From QAMX01 sp964448855 (lineage in GTDB: Bacteria > Bacillota > Clostridia > Oscillospirales > QAMX01): a stretch of DNA of 18,456 nt. Positions 1-6,616 of the stretch are shown here, piece by piece. Position numbers and translations under genes: made by a program. Within the stretch, counting starts at the first letter, position 1; every line of letters starts with the position of its first letter. Under the pieces are notes generated by a model. The model ran no database searches. It saw nothing but the letters and a program-made list of their open reading frames with translations, and had not been told where the DNA came from. Location: the NCBI GenBank assembly GCA_964448855.1, contig CAYUXI010000030.1, forward strand, positions 1 through 18,456, in the 5' to 3' direction.

Positions 1-133
1 GAAATTTTTTCGATTTTTTCTCGACCGTCTTTCAGGTGCCTTTTCGCTCGCTTCGCGACCAACGTCTTTGCCGGTTTGAATCAACAGGACGCTGGGCTTT
101 CAGGCTTCGCCTTCCAGCCCGGCCATCCAGCGA

Positions 134-334
134 TTACTTCATGCCGAAACGCTTCTTGAACTTATCGACACGACCGCCGGTATCAACCAGCTTCTGCTTA
201 CCGGTAAAGAACGGGTGACACTTCGAACAGATTTCAACGTGCATATCCTTTGCCGTAGAGCCGGTCTCGATCACTTCGCCACAGGCACAGTAGATCTTGG
301 TCTGGCCATAATTGGGATGAATTCCCTGCTTCAT
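134..334 (-). CDS. rpmE: 50S ribosomal protein L31, zinc-binding type
   Basis: This 66-residue protein is a component of the large ribosomal subunit at the subunit interface. The start matches the family (MKQGIHPNYG), and the four zinc ligands of the C+ form are present as C16-x-C18 and C36-xx-C39. The C-terminus (GGRVDKFKKRFG) is also typical. Length is normal for the family. The ATG is preceded by a good ribosome binding site (GAGGTGA, complement of about 342-348) and by a strong promoter at 393-421. The gene points away from the rest of the window and is divergent from the histidine-kinase-like gene. Because it keeps the cysteines, it should be the zinc-replete paralogue, which in many Firmicutes is replaced by a cysteine-less copy under zinc starvation; no such copy is seen here. 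Identification is secure. Confidence 0.97.
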   Translation of the reverse strand: MKQGIHPNYGQTKIYCACGEVIETGSTAKDMHVEICSKCHPFFTGKQKLVDTGGRVDKFKKRFGMK

Positions 335-368
335 TCAGTATTCACCTCATTCTTTCATCTCAGCGTTG

Positions 369-385
369 GCGCCGTTTTGCGGCGC
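369..385 (-). promoter_or_regulatory. GC-rich hairpin in the rpmE leader
   Basis: GCGCCG and CGGCGC form a perfect 6-bp stem (369-374 with 380-385) around a 5-base loop. It lies at or just after the predicted transcription start of rpmE, upstream of its ribosome binding site. It may stabilise the 5' end or be part of an autoregulatory ribosomal-protein leader. The structure is seen directly; the function is inferred. Confidence 0.45.
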
Positions 386-392
386 ATGAGAT

Positions 393-421
393 ATGATACC
401 ACACTTTCGCGGAAAATGCAA
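393..421 (-). promoter_or_regulatory. SigA-type promoter of rpmE
   Basis: Read on the minus strand, a -35 box TTGCAT (416-421) and a -10 box TATCAT (393-398) are separated by exactly 17 bases. TGG directly precedes the -10, giving an extended -10. The DNA just upstream (422-452) is made of A and T tracts and could act as an UP element. The expected start of transcription is near 386, giving a leader of about 50 bases. Confidence 0.8.
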
Positions 422-522
422 GCCTTTTTTCGATTTTTCCAAAAAAAATTTTTCTCACCCGTTTCCCAGCCCTGTTCTTTCCCTCTTTCTCTCGATCTCT
501 TCCCCATTGTCTGGAGAAATAT

Positions 523-530
523 GGTATAAT
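523..530 (+). promoter_or_regulatory. Extended -10 promoter of the histidine-kinase-like gene
   Basis: TGGTATAAT has a perfect -10 hexamer (525-530) with the TGn extension (522-524). No recognisable -35 lies 16-18 bases upstream, as is usual for extended -10 promoters. The leader to the ATG at 582 would be about 45 bases. Confidence 0.65.
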
Positions 531-581
531 ATATATTGTAAGTTTTCCTGCCGACATTCCGCAGAAGGAGGTTCATTTGCC

Positions 582-2462
582 ATGCGCAGGCTGTTGCGGG
601 CGATTTCCTATGCTCTGGTTTTGTTCTTTCTATTGATATCCTGGGTTTCCGGTGCGCTCTGCTGCGTTCTGGGGTGCGGCTATTTCTCTGCACAGCTGGA
701 CAACCGCACGGACGTCTCCAACTATACCCAGACCGCAATCTTCCGCCGGACGCTGCGGGAGACATTCGAGACGCTGTACGAGTCGGCGATCTCCGGAGAG
801 GCTCCGACGAACCTCCCGGACGGCACGGCGTATTTCGTCTATTCCTTGCGCACGAACCGCGCCCTCTGCTCCGAACCGGGGATCGCCGACATCCCGTCGT
901 TCGAGGCGTCGTTTTCCGATAACGAATCGCTCGCCTACTTCTGCCGCTACACCTCCGGCACCTACCGCGGTACGTCCTTCGCCACCGGCGAGGGCGTTCC
1001 CTTTGAATATTCGGCGTTCAACGCCGCCACCGAGCTGTTTGACGGCACTGCACATGACTTCGACGATGTCGCCATCCTCGTCGCCGTGCGGCAGCCGATC
1101 CGAATGACGTTGGACGGTTTCGGCGCATCGCTGCTGGAATGGTACCTCCTGCAGAACGGGCTGGCCACTTTGTTTGTGTCGATCGGCATCTTCCTGCTCT
1201 CGCTCTCCGTCGTTCTGGCCAACGGTTCCCGCCGTCGCCGCATCGAACGCCGCATCTCCGACCTCGTTTCCTGGCTCTATCTGGAGGTGCGCCTGGCGCT
1301 CCTGCTCGCCGTGTGCGTGATCTGTGTGCGCTGCTGGTCGTTCCCGCCGTCCTTCCTGACGACCGTATCGCTGACGTTCCTGCTGGTGCCCGCTCTGTAT
1401 GTTTTGCGCTGCTCCGTCCGCTATCGCGGCAATGCGCCGTTTTTCGCGCACAGCGCCATCGCGCAGCTGATTCGCTTCATCCGCACGCAGCTCGACCTCG
1501 TTTTGCCAATCACCCATGTGCAGCGTGACCTGCGCTTGCAGGCGGTGCGGCTGCTGCTGTTCGGCCTCTGTCTGCCGATGCTGCTGTTTTTCCTCGCCGA
1601 TCTGCTCATCGGCATCTCTGTCGTCCGGCTTCTGCTCCCGTTCTATCTTCTGTATTTTGCCGTCCTGCTCGGCCTGTTTTACCGCCGCTATGCATCGCTG
1701 GCCAACGGCATCTCGGAGCTCGAACGCCTCAGCGCCGTTCTGCCCCTCGGCGATCAGGTACCCGACCACTCGTTGCCGGAATCTGACCCGCTCTATCCGC
1801 TCGCCACGCATCTGACGCAGGTCGATCAGGCCGTTCAGGCGCGGGCGGAATGGATGCTCAGCCGTTCGCTCAAGAAATTCAGCCAGATTTCCGACTCGGT
1901 CAGCGCCATGAAGGAGCAGCTCCGTCTCCTCGAATCAGCCATGCCCGACGCTTCCGCCGCAGAGGCCAGTCTCTGCCTGCGCCGGTTGTCACAGCTCACC
2001 GATGAGATTCAGGACACCGTCCTGCAGGATATGCCCGCCACTGCGCCGGTCATGAAGCGCATGGATCTTCTCGCCGCGCTGGACGAGGTCTCCAATGCGC
2101 GGATGCCGGAAATCATCGCCGCGCAGATCACCTTTGAAAAGCATCTGCCGTCCGCGCCGGTGCTGATCACCGCCGACCCGCGCCACATCCACGCCGTCCT
2201 CGATATTCTGTACGGGAACCTCGCCATGTATGCGCTGGCCGGTTCGACCGCCGATCTCCGCATCTTCCGCGAAGCCGACTGCTGGCGGTTCGTCCTGGTC
2301 AACCGCTTCGCTTCCTCCGGCGATGCGGACAGCTCCGCCGCCAAATGCTCGACCGGCCTGACGCTCGCCCGCGAATATCTGGCGCTGAACGGCGGAAGCC
2401 TCGAATCCTCCACCAACGGCAACTGTTTCGGCGTTTCCTTCACGCTGCCCGCAGCGCGCTGA
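582..2462 (+). CDS. Polytopic membrane protein with degenerate histidine-kinase-like C-terminus
   Basis: The product is 626 residues. The ATG at 582 is chosen because AGAAGGAGG (563-571) lies 10 bases upstream and a hydrophobic helix starts at once (about 8-32); the frame is open further upstream but that part would precede the promoter. An extracytoplasmic segment (about 36-185) is followed by helices near 190-213, 233-276 and 322-366. The C-terminal third resembles a sensor kinase: a helical region (410-485), an N-box-like stretch with N546 (GNLAMYA) and a G2-like end (STGLTLA, 590-596, then LNGGSLES and GVSFTLP). Key features are missing: no H-E/D phosphoacceptor motif is visible, the second N-box asparagine is Y550, and no DxGxG box is found. 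It is probably a sensor-kinase relative that lost catalysis, or a very divergent kinase. No response regulator is adjacent. Confidence 0.7.
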   Translation: MRRLLRAISYALVLFFLLISWVSGALCCVLGCGYFSAQLDNRTDVSNYTQTAIFRRTLRETFETLYESAISGEAPTNLPDGTAYFVYSLRTNRALCSEPGIADIPSFEASFSDNESLAYFCRYTSGTYRGTSFATGEGVPFEYSAFNAATELFDGTAHDFDDVAILVAVRQPIRMTLDGFGASLLEWYLLQNGLATLFVSIGIFLLSLSVVLANGSRRRRIERRISDLVSWLYLEVRLALLLAVCVICVRCWSFPPSFLTTVSLTFLLVPALYVLRCSVRYRGNAPFFAHSAIAQLIRFIRTQLDLVLPITHVQRDLRLQAVRLLLFGLCLPMLLFFLADLLIGISVVRLLLPFYLLYFAVLLGLFYRRYASLANGISELERLSAVLPLGDQVPDHSLPESDPLYPLATHLTQVDQAVQARAEWMLSRSLKKFSQISDSVSAMKEQLRLLESAMPDASAAEASLCLRRLSQLTDEIQDTVLQDMPATAPVMKRMDLLAALDEVSNARMPEIIAAQITFEKHLPSAPVLITADPRHIHAVLDILYGNLAMYALAGSTADLRIFREADCWRFVLVNRFASSGDADSSAAKCSTGLTLAREYLALNGGSLESSTNGNCFGVSFTLPAAR

Positions 2463-2501
2463 AAATCCGTGGAATTCCCCGGAAAAGGTGCGCCGGATAT
2501 A

Positions 2502-2530
2502 TTTACTTTTCCTCTCGAATAGTGTAAAAT
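2502..2530 (+). promoter_or_regulatory. SigA-type promoter before the FemAB gene
   Basis: TTTACT (2502-2507) and TAAAAT (2525-2530) are spaced by 17 bases. They lie in a short AT-rich patch between the kinase-like gene and the FemAB gene. No terminator is visible after the upstream gene, so the operon may be driven both from here and by read-through from 523. Confidence 0.6.
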
Positions 2531-2557
2531 ATAAGAAACTGGTTTGCCCTGCGAATG

Positions 2558-2575
2558 GGTTCGGCTGTCCGAACC
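2558..2575 (+). promoter_or_regulatory. Stem-loop in the FemAB operon leader
   Basis: GGTTCGG (2558-2564) and CCGAACC (2569-2575) form a perfect 7-bp stem with a CTGT loop, inside the roughly 80-base leader between the predicted promoter and the ATG. There is no run of T after it, so it is not an ordinary terminator. Its role is unknown. Confidence 0.4.
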
Positions 2576-2616
2576 GCCACCCGCCCGGCACACCGAGAAA
2601 GGTATGTTTTTCCGAC

Positions 2617-3675
2617 ATGATCGAATCCGTCACCCCATCTAATTTCGATGTTTACGACCAGTTCGTCGCCTCCCACCCCCGCGGCCATTTTATGCAGACG
2701 CGGATGTGGGGAACGCATAAATCCAGCTGGCAATGGGAAGGTCTCCTCTGCCGCAACGCTGAAGGCACTGTGATCGGCTCGATGGCGCTCATGCTGCGCC
2801 GTGTGCCCGGTCTGCCCTATTCGATGATGTACGGCTGCCGTGGCCCGGTCTGTGACGAGAACGATCTGGACACTGCACGGGAGCTGCTGACGGCTGCACA
2901 GGCGCTGGCCAAAAAGCGCCGCTGCTATATCTTCAAGGTCGATCCCGACATCCGCTCCGACCATACCGATTTTGCGTCGCTCCTTTCGGAGCTCGGCTTC
3001 ACGCCGCCGCCCAACCATAAGAATTTTGAATCCATTCAGCCGCGCTACGTCTTCCGGCTCGACGTCGCCGGGCGCACTGAGGAGAATCTGCTCAATGCGT
3101 TCGAATCCAAAACCCGCTACAACATCCGCCTGGCGCAGCGCAAGGGCGTTGTCGTCCGCATCTGCGGCGATGACGCGGTGGACGATTTCAGCCGCATCAT
3201 GAACGAAACCGGTGCCCGCGACAATTTCATCGTCCGTACACCGGACTACTTCCGTTCGATGCTGCACTGCCTGGGTGAAAACGCCCGTCTGTATATGGCG
3301 TATTATCAGGAGCAGCCCATCGCCGGAACCATCGCCATCCGCTATGCCGGAAAGGTCTGGTATCTCTACGGCGCGTCCTCCAATGCGCATCGGAACCTGA
3401 TGCCCAACTACCTCCTGCAATGGGAGATGATTCGCTGGGCGCTGGAATCCGGCTGTTTCCTGTACGACTTCCGCGGCGTTTCCGGCGATCTGTCGCCGGA
3501 AAACCCGCTGTACGGCCTGTATCGGTTCAAAAAAGGCTTTTCCGGTGAGTTTACCGAATTTCTCGGCGAATATGATTACGTCCTCAAGCCGGGCGTTGTC
3601 TCTACGGTTCGCCGTGCGCGCAAGCTGCTCAGCCTGACGCGGCGCGCCAAATCCGCCCTGCTCGGCAAGCGATAA
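2617..3675 (+). CDS. FemAB-family peptidyltransferase (aminoacyl-tRNA:lipid II type)
   Basis: FemAB-family enzymes add amino acids from aminoacyl-tRNA to the peptidoglycan stem peptide, building the cross-bridge on lipid II at the cytoplasmic membrane face. The 352-residue product shows the family's conserved path: FMQTRMWGTHKSSWQW near the N-terminus (25-40), KTRYNIRLAQRKGV (165-178), YLYGASSNAHRNLMPNYLLQ (249-268), YDFRGVSG (283-290) and YRFKKGF (302-308), followed by a short basic tail. The ATG at 2617 is chosen because the family begins here; a GAGAAAGG site lies about 14 bases upstream, a little far. The frame is open back to 2488, but that would start within the promoter. It begins a plus-strand operon, 34 bases before the racemase gene. 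Which amino acid it transfers cannot be told from sequence. Confidence 0.92.
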   Translation: MIESVTPSNFDVYDQFVASHPRGHFMQTRMWGTHKSSWQWEGLLCRNAEGTVIGSMALMLRRVPGLPYSMMYGCRGPVCDENDLDTARELLTAAQALAKKRRCYIFKVDPDIRSDHTDFASLLSELGFTPPPNHKNFESIQPRYVFRLDVAGRTEENLLNAFESKTRYNIRLAQRKGVVVRICGDDAVDDFSRIMNETGARDNFIVRTPDYFRSMLHCLGENARLYMAYYQEQPIAGTIAIRYAGKVWYLYGASSNAHRNLMPNYLLQWEMIRWALESGCFLYDFRGVSGDLSPENPLYGLYRFKKGFSGEFTEFLGEYDYVLKPGVVSTVRRARKLLSLTRRAKSALLGKR

Positions 3676-3709
3676 CGCATCATTACCAATAGAAGAGAGG
3701 TCGAACGCT

Positions 3710-4807
3710 ATGGCGAAATATCTGGTGGTCGAACGGGACAAGGTCCGCAACAACATCAAAAAAATTCGTCAGCGCGCAGGTGCGGCGACCATCTACGGCG
3801 TTCTAAAGGGCAACGCCTACGGGTTTGGTCTGCTGGAAATGGCCGATATGCTGCGCGATGAAGGGATCTCGCACTTTGCCGTGACGGAGCCGCGGGATCT
3901 GGTGATTCTCCGGAACTCCGGCTTTGTGGACGAAGAAATCCTGGTCCTGCGCTCCACCTCCATTCCGGAAGAAATCGAAAAGATTCTCGACTACAACGGC
4001 GTTTTCACCGTCGGCTCCTACGATGCCGCCGTGGCCATCAACGGCATTGCCGAAAAGAACTCCACCACGGCCGAGGCGCACATTGAAATCGATACCGGGA
4101 TGGGGCGCTACGGCTTCCTCCCCGGCGAATCGGACAAGGTCATCAGCGTGTTCAAATATCTCTCATCGCTGAACGTTACCGGGATGTACACCCACTTCTA
4201 CAAGGCATTTTCCAGCAGCAAAACCACCCGCACCCAGTTTCAGGAGTTTCAGCGCGCCGTTGAGGCTGTCCGTCAGGCCGGCTTTGACCCCGGCACCCTG
4301 CACGCTGCCAATTCGTCCGCGCTCCTCAAATACCCGTATACCGTGCTCGACGCTGTGCGCGTCGGCTCCGCGCTGACTGGTCGTGTCGCCGCCAAGGGCA
4401 ATTTTGGCCTGGCCAAAACCGGCTATGCGGAGAGCAACATCGTCGAAATCCGCTGGCTGCAAAAAAATCAGACCGTCGGCTACGGCGGCGATTATGTCTG
4501 CCGTCACGGCACGCGCACCGCTGTCGTCCCGCTCGGCTATGCCGACGGCTTCTGCACGGAGAAGCAGCGCGACCAGTATACGTTCCATTCCACCTCGCTT
4601 GTCTGCCTGAGCGCAATCAAGGCCTGGCTGACCGGAAAGCGTCTGACCGTCCTTGTCAACGGCAAGCCCGCCCGCGTGCTGGGGCACGTCGGGATGCAGC
4701 ACACGGTCGTTGACGTCACGCACATCGACTGCGCCATCGGCGACCCGGTTCGGTTCGAGGTCAATCCGATTCTGGCCGGTGCCATGATTCCCAAGAAATA
4801 TGTCTGA
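3710..4807 (+). CDS. alr: Alanine racemase family protein, divergent
   Basis: Alanine racemases are PLP enzymes that make D-alanine for peptidoglycan. In this 365-residue protein the PLP lysine is K33 (VLKGNAYGFG), the opposite-face catalytic tyrosine is Y258 (VGYGGDY), and R133, H162 and the pyridine-contacting R217 (DAVRVGS) are in place. GYADG (276-280) is also conserved. Two things are unusual. About 20 extra residues lie between GYADG and VLVNGK (281-313), and the usual GRVCMDQ is GHVGMQH (325-331). The protein also stops at MIPKKYV without the usual YEV-x-C-x-I-x-x-RVPR end. It is likely active, but serine or another amino acid cannot be excluded as substrate. The ribosome binding site is AGAGAGG (3694-3700). 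Its stop overlaps the next start by 8 bases. Pairing with FemAB suggests peptidoglycan peptide chemistry. Confidence 0.88.
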   Translation: MAKYLVVERDKVRNNIKKIRQRAGAATIYGVLKGNAYGFGLLEMADMLRDEGISHFAVTEPRDLVILRNSGFVDEEILVLRSTSIPEEIEKILDYNGVFTVGSYDAAVAINGIAEKNSTTAEAHIEIDTGMGRYGFLPGESDKVISVFKYLSSLNVTGMYTHFYKAFSSSKTTRTQFQEFQRAVEAVRQAGFDPGTLHAANSSALLKYPYTVLDAVRVGSALTGRVAAKGNFGLAKTGYAESNIVEIRWLQKNQTVGYGGDYVCRHGTRTAVVPLGYADGFCTEKQRDQYTFHSTSLVCLSAIKAWLTGKRLTVLVNGKPARVLGHVGMQHTVVDVTHIDCAIGDPVRFEVNPILAGAMIPKKYV

Positions 4808-6224
4808 TTCAAATACACCGCTGCTGGACGCGCTTTGCCGCTATGCGGCAGCCGCGCCGCACCGCTTCCATATGCCAGGGCACAAGGGGCGTCCCGTTTT
4901 TCCGCAGCTTTCGCTGACGCCGGAAGCCCTTGACGTCACGGAGCTGGCCGAAACCGGCTGTTTGTATGACGATGCACCGCCGTTTTCCGATGCCAACCGG
5001 CTGTTTGCCGCGGACTGGAGGGTGCCGCAGGCCTTTCTGCTGGCCGGTGGCTCCACGCTCGGCATTTTGTCCATGATCGCCACGGCCTTTTCCGGCACCG
5101 AGCAGCGGCGGCTGCTCTGCGACCGCGGCTGCCACAAAAGCGTCTTTCACGCCATGGCGCTCTGCGGGCTGGAACCCGATTTTCTGTTTTGTGATCAACC
5201 GGCTGCTCCGCCCTTTGCGGAAATCGCCGCCGATCTGTCGGTGGACGGCCTGGAGCGCCGTTTGGAGGAGACGGGCGCACACGCCGTCATTCTCACGTCC
5301 CCCACCTATACCGGTGTGCGCCGCGATGTGGCCGCGCTGGCCGACGCAGCACACCGACATGGCGCGCTGCTGCTGGTCGATGAGGCGCACGGCGCGCATT
5401 TCCCGTTTTGCCCCGGCTGTACGGCGGCTGTCGCCGCCGGGGCGGATCTGGCCGTCTGCTCCCTGCACAAGACGCTGCCCGCGCTCGGCGGTGCAGCACT
5501 GCTCACAGCATCCGAATCGGTGGACGGCGACACCGTCCGCCATTTTCTGCAGGTGTTCGGCTCGTCCAGCCCCTCGTTCCTCATCGCCGCTTCGGCCGAT
5601 GCGGCACGGGCGCGGATGGAAACCGCGCAGGATGACATTGCCCGCTGCATCGCCGCAGCCGACGAGATTCGCGAGTCGTTGCTCACGCAGGGGCGTTTCC
5701 TCCCGCTGACGGCCGATCGCACCGCCTCCGGCCTGCTCGACCCGCTCCGCCTGACCGTTTATACAGCGTCCGCCGGGCTCACCGGCAAGGAGGTGGAACG
5801 GCAGCTGGCTGCCCGCTCCATCCGCTGTGAAATGAGTGACCGCGTCTCCGTGGTCTTCATTCTCTCCCCCGCCGACACACCGGCCGATTTCGCCGCACTG
5901 CGCTCGGCACTTTTGGAGATCGCCGCTGAAAGCCCCGGCATTCCGCTCCCGCAGCCACTTTCCGAACGGCTCGACCCCGTTTGCGTCTGCTCACCCCGCG
6001 CCGCGTGGCTGGCCGAATCGGAAACCATTCCGATCGCCGACGCGTGCGGACGCATCGCCGCGGAAACCGTCGGCCGCTACCCGCCCGGGATCCCGCTCGT
6101 CGCGCCGGGCGAAGCCGTCACGGACGACGTGTTTGCCGTCCTGCGGTCGGAGCCGGATGCCTTTCCGCCCACGCTCCGCGTTTTGAAATCGCGCAATTCG
6201 GCCTCCGGCAGCTGCCGCGCCTGA
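4800..6224 (+). CDS. Orn/Lys/Arg decarboxylase family PLP protein (YaaO-like)
   Basis: This 474-residue fold-type I PLP enzyme belongs to the short Gram-positive branch of the ornithine/lysine/arginine decarboxylases, which make polyamines or polyamine precursors. Diagnostic motifs are HRFHMPGHKG (21-30), a GGSTLGI PLP-phosphate site (83-89), CDRGCHKSVFHA (107-118), SPTYTGV (167-173), VDEAHGAH (193-200) and SLHKTLPALGG (221-231), with K224 as the PLP lysine. The C-terminal domain is present and the length is normal. It starts inside the end of the racemase gene without its own strong ribosome binding site, suggesting translational coupling. In Bacillus subtilis the relative yaaO stands just before tmk and darA; here darA follows directly. 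The amino acid decarboxylated cannot be deduced. Confidence 0.92.
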   Translation: MSDSNTPLLDALCRYAAAAPHRFHMPGHKGRPVFPQLSLTPEALDVTELAETGCLYDDAPPFSDANRLFAADWRVPQAFLLAGGSTLGILSMIATAFSGTEQRRLLCDRGCHKSVFHAMALCGLEPDFLFCDQPAAPPFAEIAADLSVDGLERRLEETGAHAVILTSPTYTGVRRDVAALADAAHRHGALLLVDEAHGAHFPFCPGCTAAVAAGADLAVCSLHKTLPALGGAALLTASESVDGDTVRHFLQVFGSSSPSFLIAASADAARARMETAQDDIARCIAAADEIRESLLTQGRFLPLTADRTASGLLDPLRLTVYTASAGLTGKEVERQLAARSIRCEMSDRVSVVFILSPADTPADFAALRSALLEIAAESPGIPLPQPLSERLDPVCVCSPRAAWLAESETIPIADACGRIAAETVGRYPPGIPLVAPGEAVTDDVFAVLRSEPDAFPPTLRVLKSRNSASGSCRA

Positions 6225-6251
6225 TTCGATATTCGCATCCTCTTTATCGCC

Positions 6252-6268
6252 CCGGAGGCTTTCTCCGG
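6252..6268 (+). other. Small hairpin between decarboxylase and darA genes
   Basis: CCGGAG and CTCCGG form a 6-bp stem with a 5-base loop, 25 bases before the darA start. There is no T-run, so termination is unlikely. It may affect transcript processing or translation of darA. Confidence 0.25.
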
Positions 6269-6292
6269 ATTCAGAAAAGGAAGGTATCAGCC

Positions 6293-6616
6293 ATGAAACT
6301 TGTTCTTGCGATTATTAACCATGATGATGCACACGTCGTCGTTCACAACCTGACAAAAGAGGGCTTTCTCGTCACCAAGCTGTCCACCACCGGCGGCTTT
6401 CTGATGGTCGGGAATATGACCGTTCTGATCGGTGTCCCGGATGACAAGGTCAACACCGTCATTAAAATCATTGACAAATACTCCAAGAGCCGGAAGCAGG
6501 TCATGCCCAGTATGTCCGAAATCGGGATGGAGCTGTATCCGTCCATGCCGGTCGAGGTCACCGTCGGCGGCGCGACTGTTTTCGTTCTGAACGTTGAGCG
6601 GTTTGAAAAAGTATGA
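6293..6616 (+). CDS. darA: Cyclic di-AMP receptor DarA (PII-like, YaaQ/PstA)
   Basis: DarA (PstA in Staphylococcus) is a trimeric PII-like protein that binds the second messenger c-di-AMP. The product is 107 residues and matches the family along its length: MKLVLAI, VTKLSTTGGFL..GN (27-41), IGV (46-48) and PVEVTVGGATVFVLNV (86-101). The ATG at 6293 has a strong site (AAGGAAGG, 6277-6284); the frame is open upstream but lies inside the previous gene. T28, F36, N41 and G47, remembered as ligand contacts in PstA/DarA, are kept, while positions 24 and 26 (Asn and Arg in B. subtilis) are Gly and Leu. It overlaps holB by 4 bases (ATGA). The yaaO-darA-holB-ricT order agrees with the assignment. Confidence 0.95.
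   Translation: MKLVLAIINHDDAHVVVHNLTKEGFLVTKLSTTGGFLMVGNMTVLIGVPDDKVNTVIKIIDKYSKSRKQVMPSMSEIGMELYPSMPVEVTVGGATVFVLNVERFEKV

Noticed and set aside
94..120. Hairpin after rpmE as its terminator
   Set aside because: The stem (GGGCT/AGCCC plus AGGC/GCCT with an internal loop) is real, but no T-run follows on the minus strand; downstream sequence is needed.
393..581. Upstream extension of the kinase-like gene to an ATG at 393
   Set aside because: It would begin before the predicted promoter (523-530). The ATG at 582 has a strong ribosome binding site and begins a membrane helix.
630..1811. Long minus-strand open frame opposite the kinase-like gene
   Set aside because: It mirrors a GC-rich coding gene, is rich in Arg, Gln and Glu without any domain, and has no ribosome binding site. 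The plus-strand gene explains the openness.
2488..2616. Longer start of the FemAB gene
   Set aside because: The extension covers the promoter and leader and adds residues not seen in the family.
2531..2616. T-box or riboswitch in the FemAB leader
   Set aside because: Leader too short, no T-box core sequence, and no terminator/anti-terminator pair.
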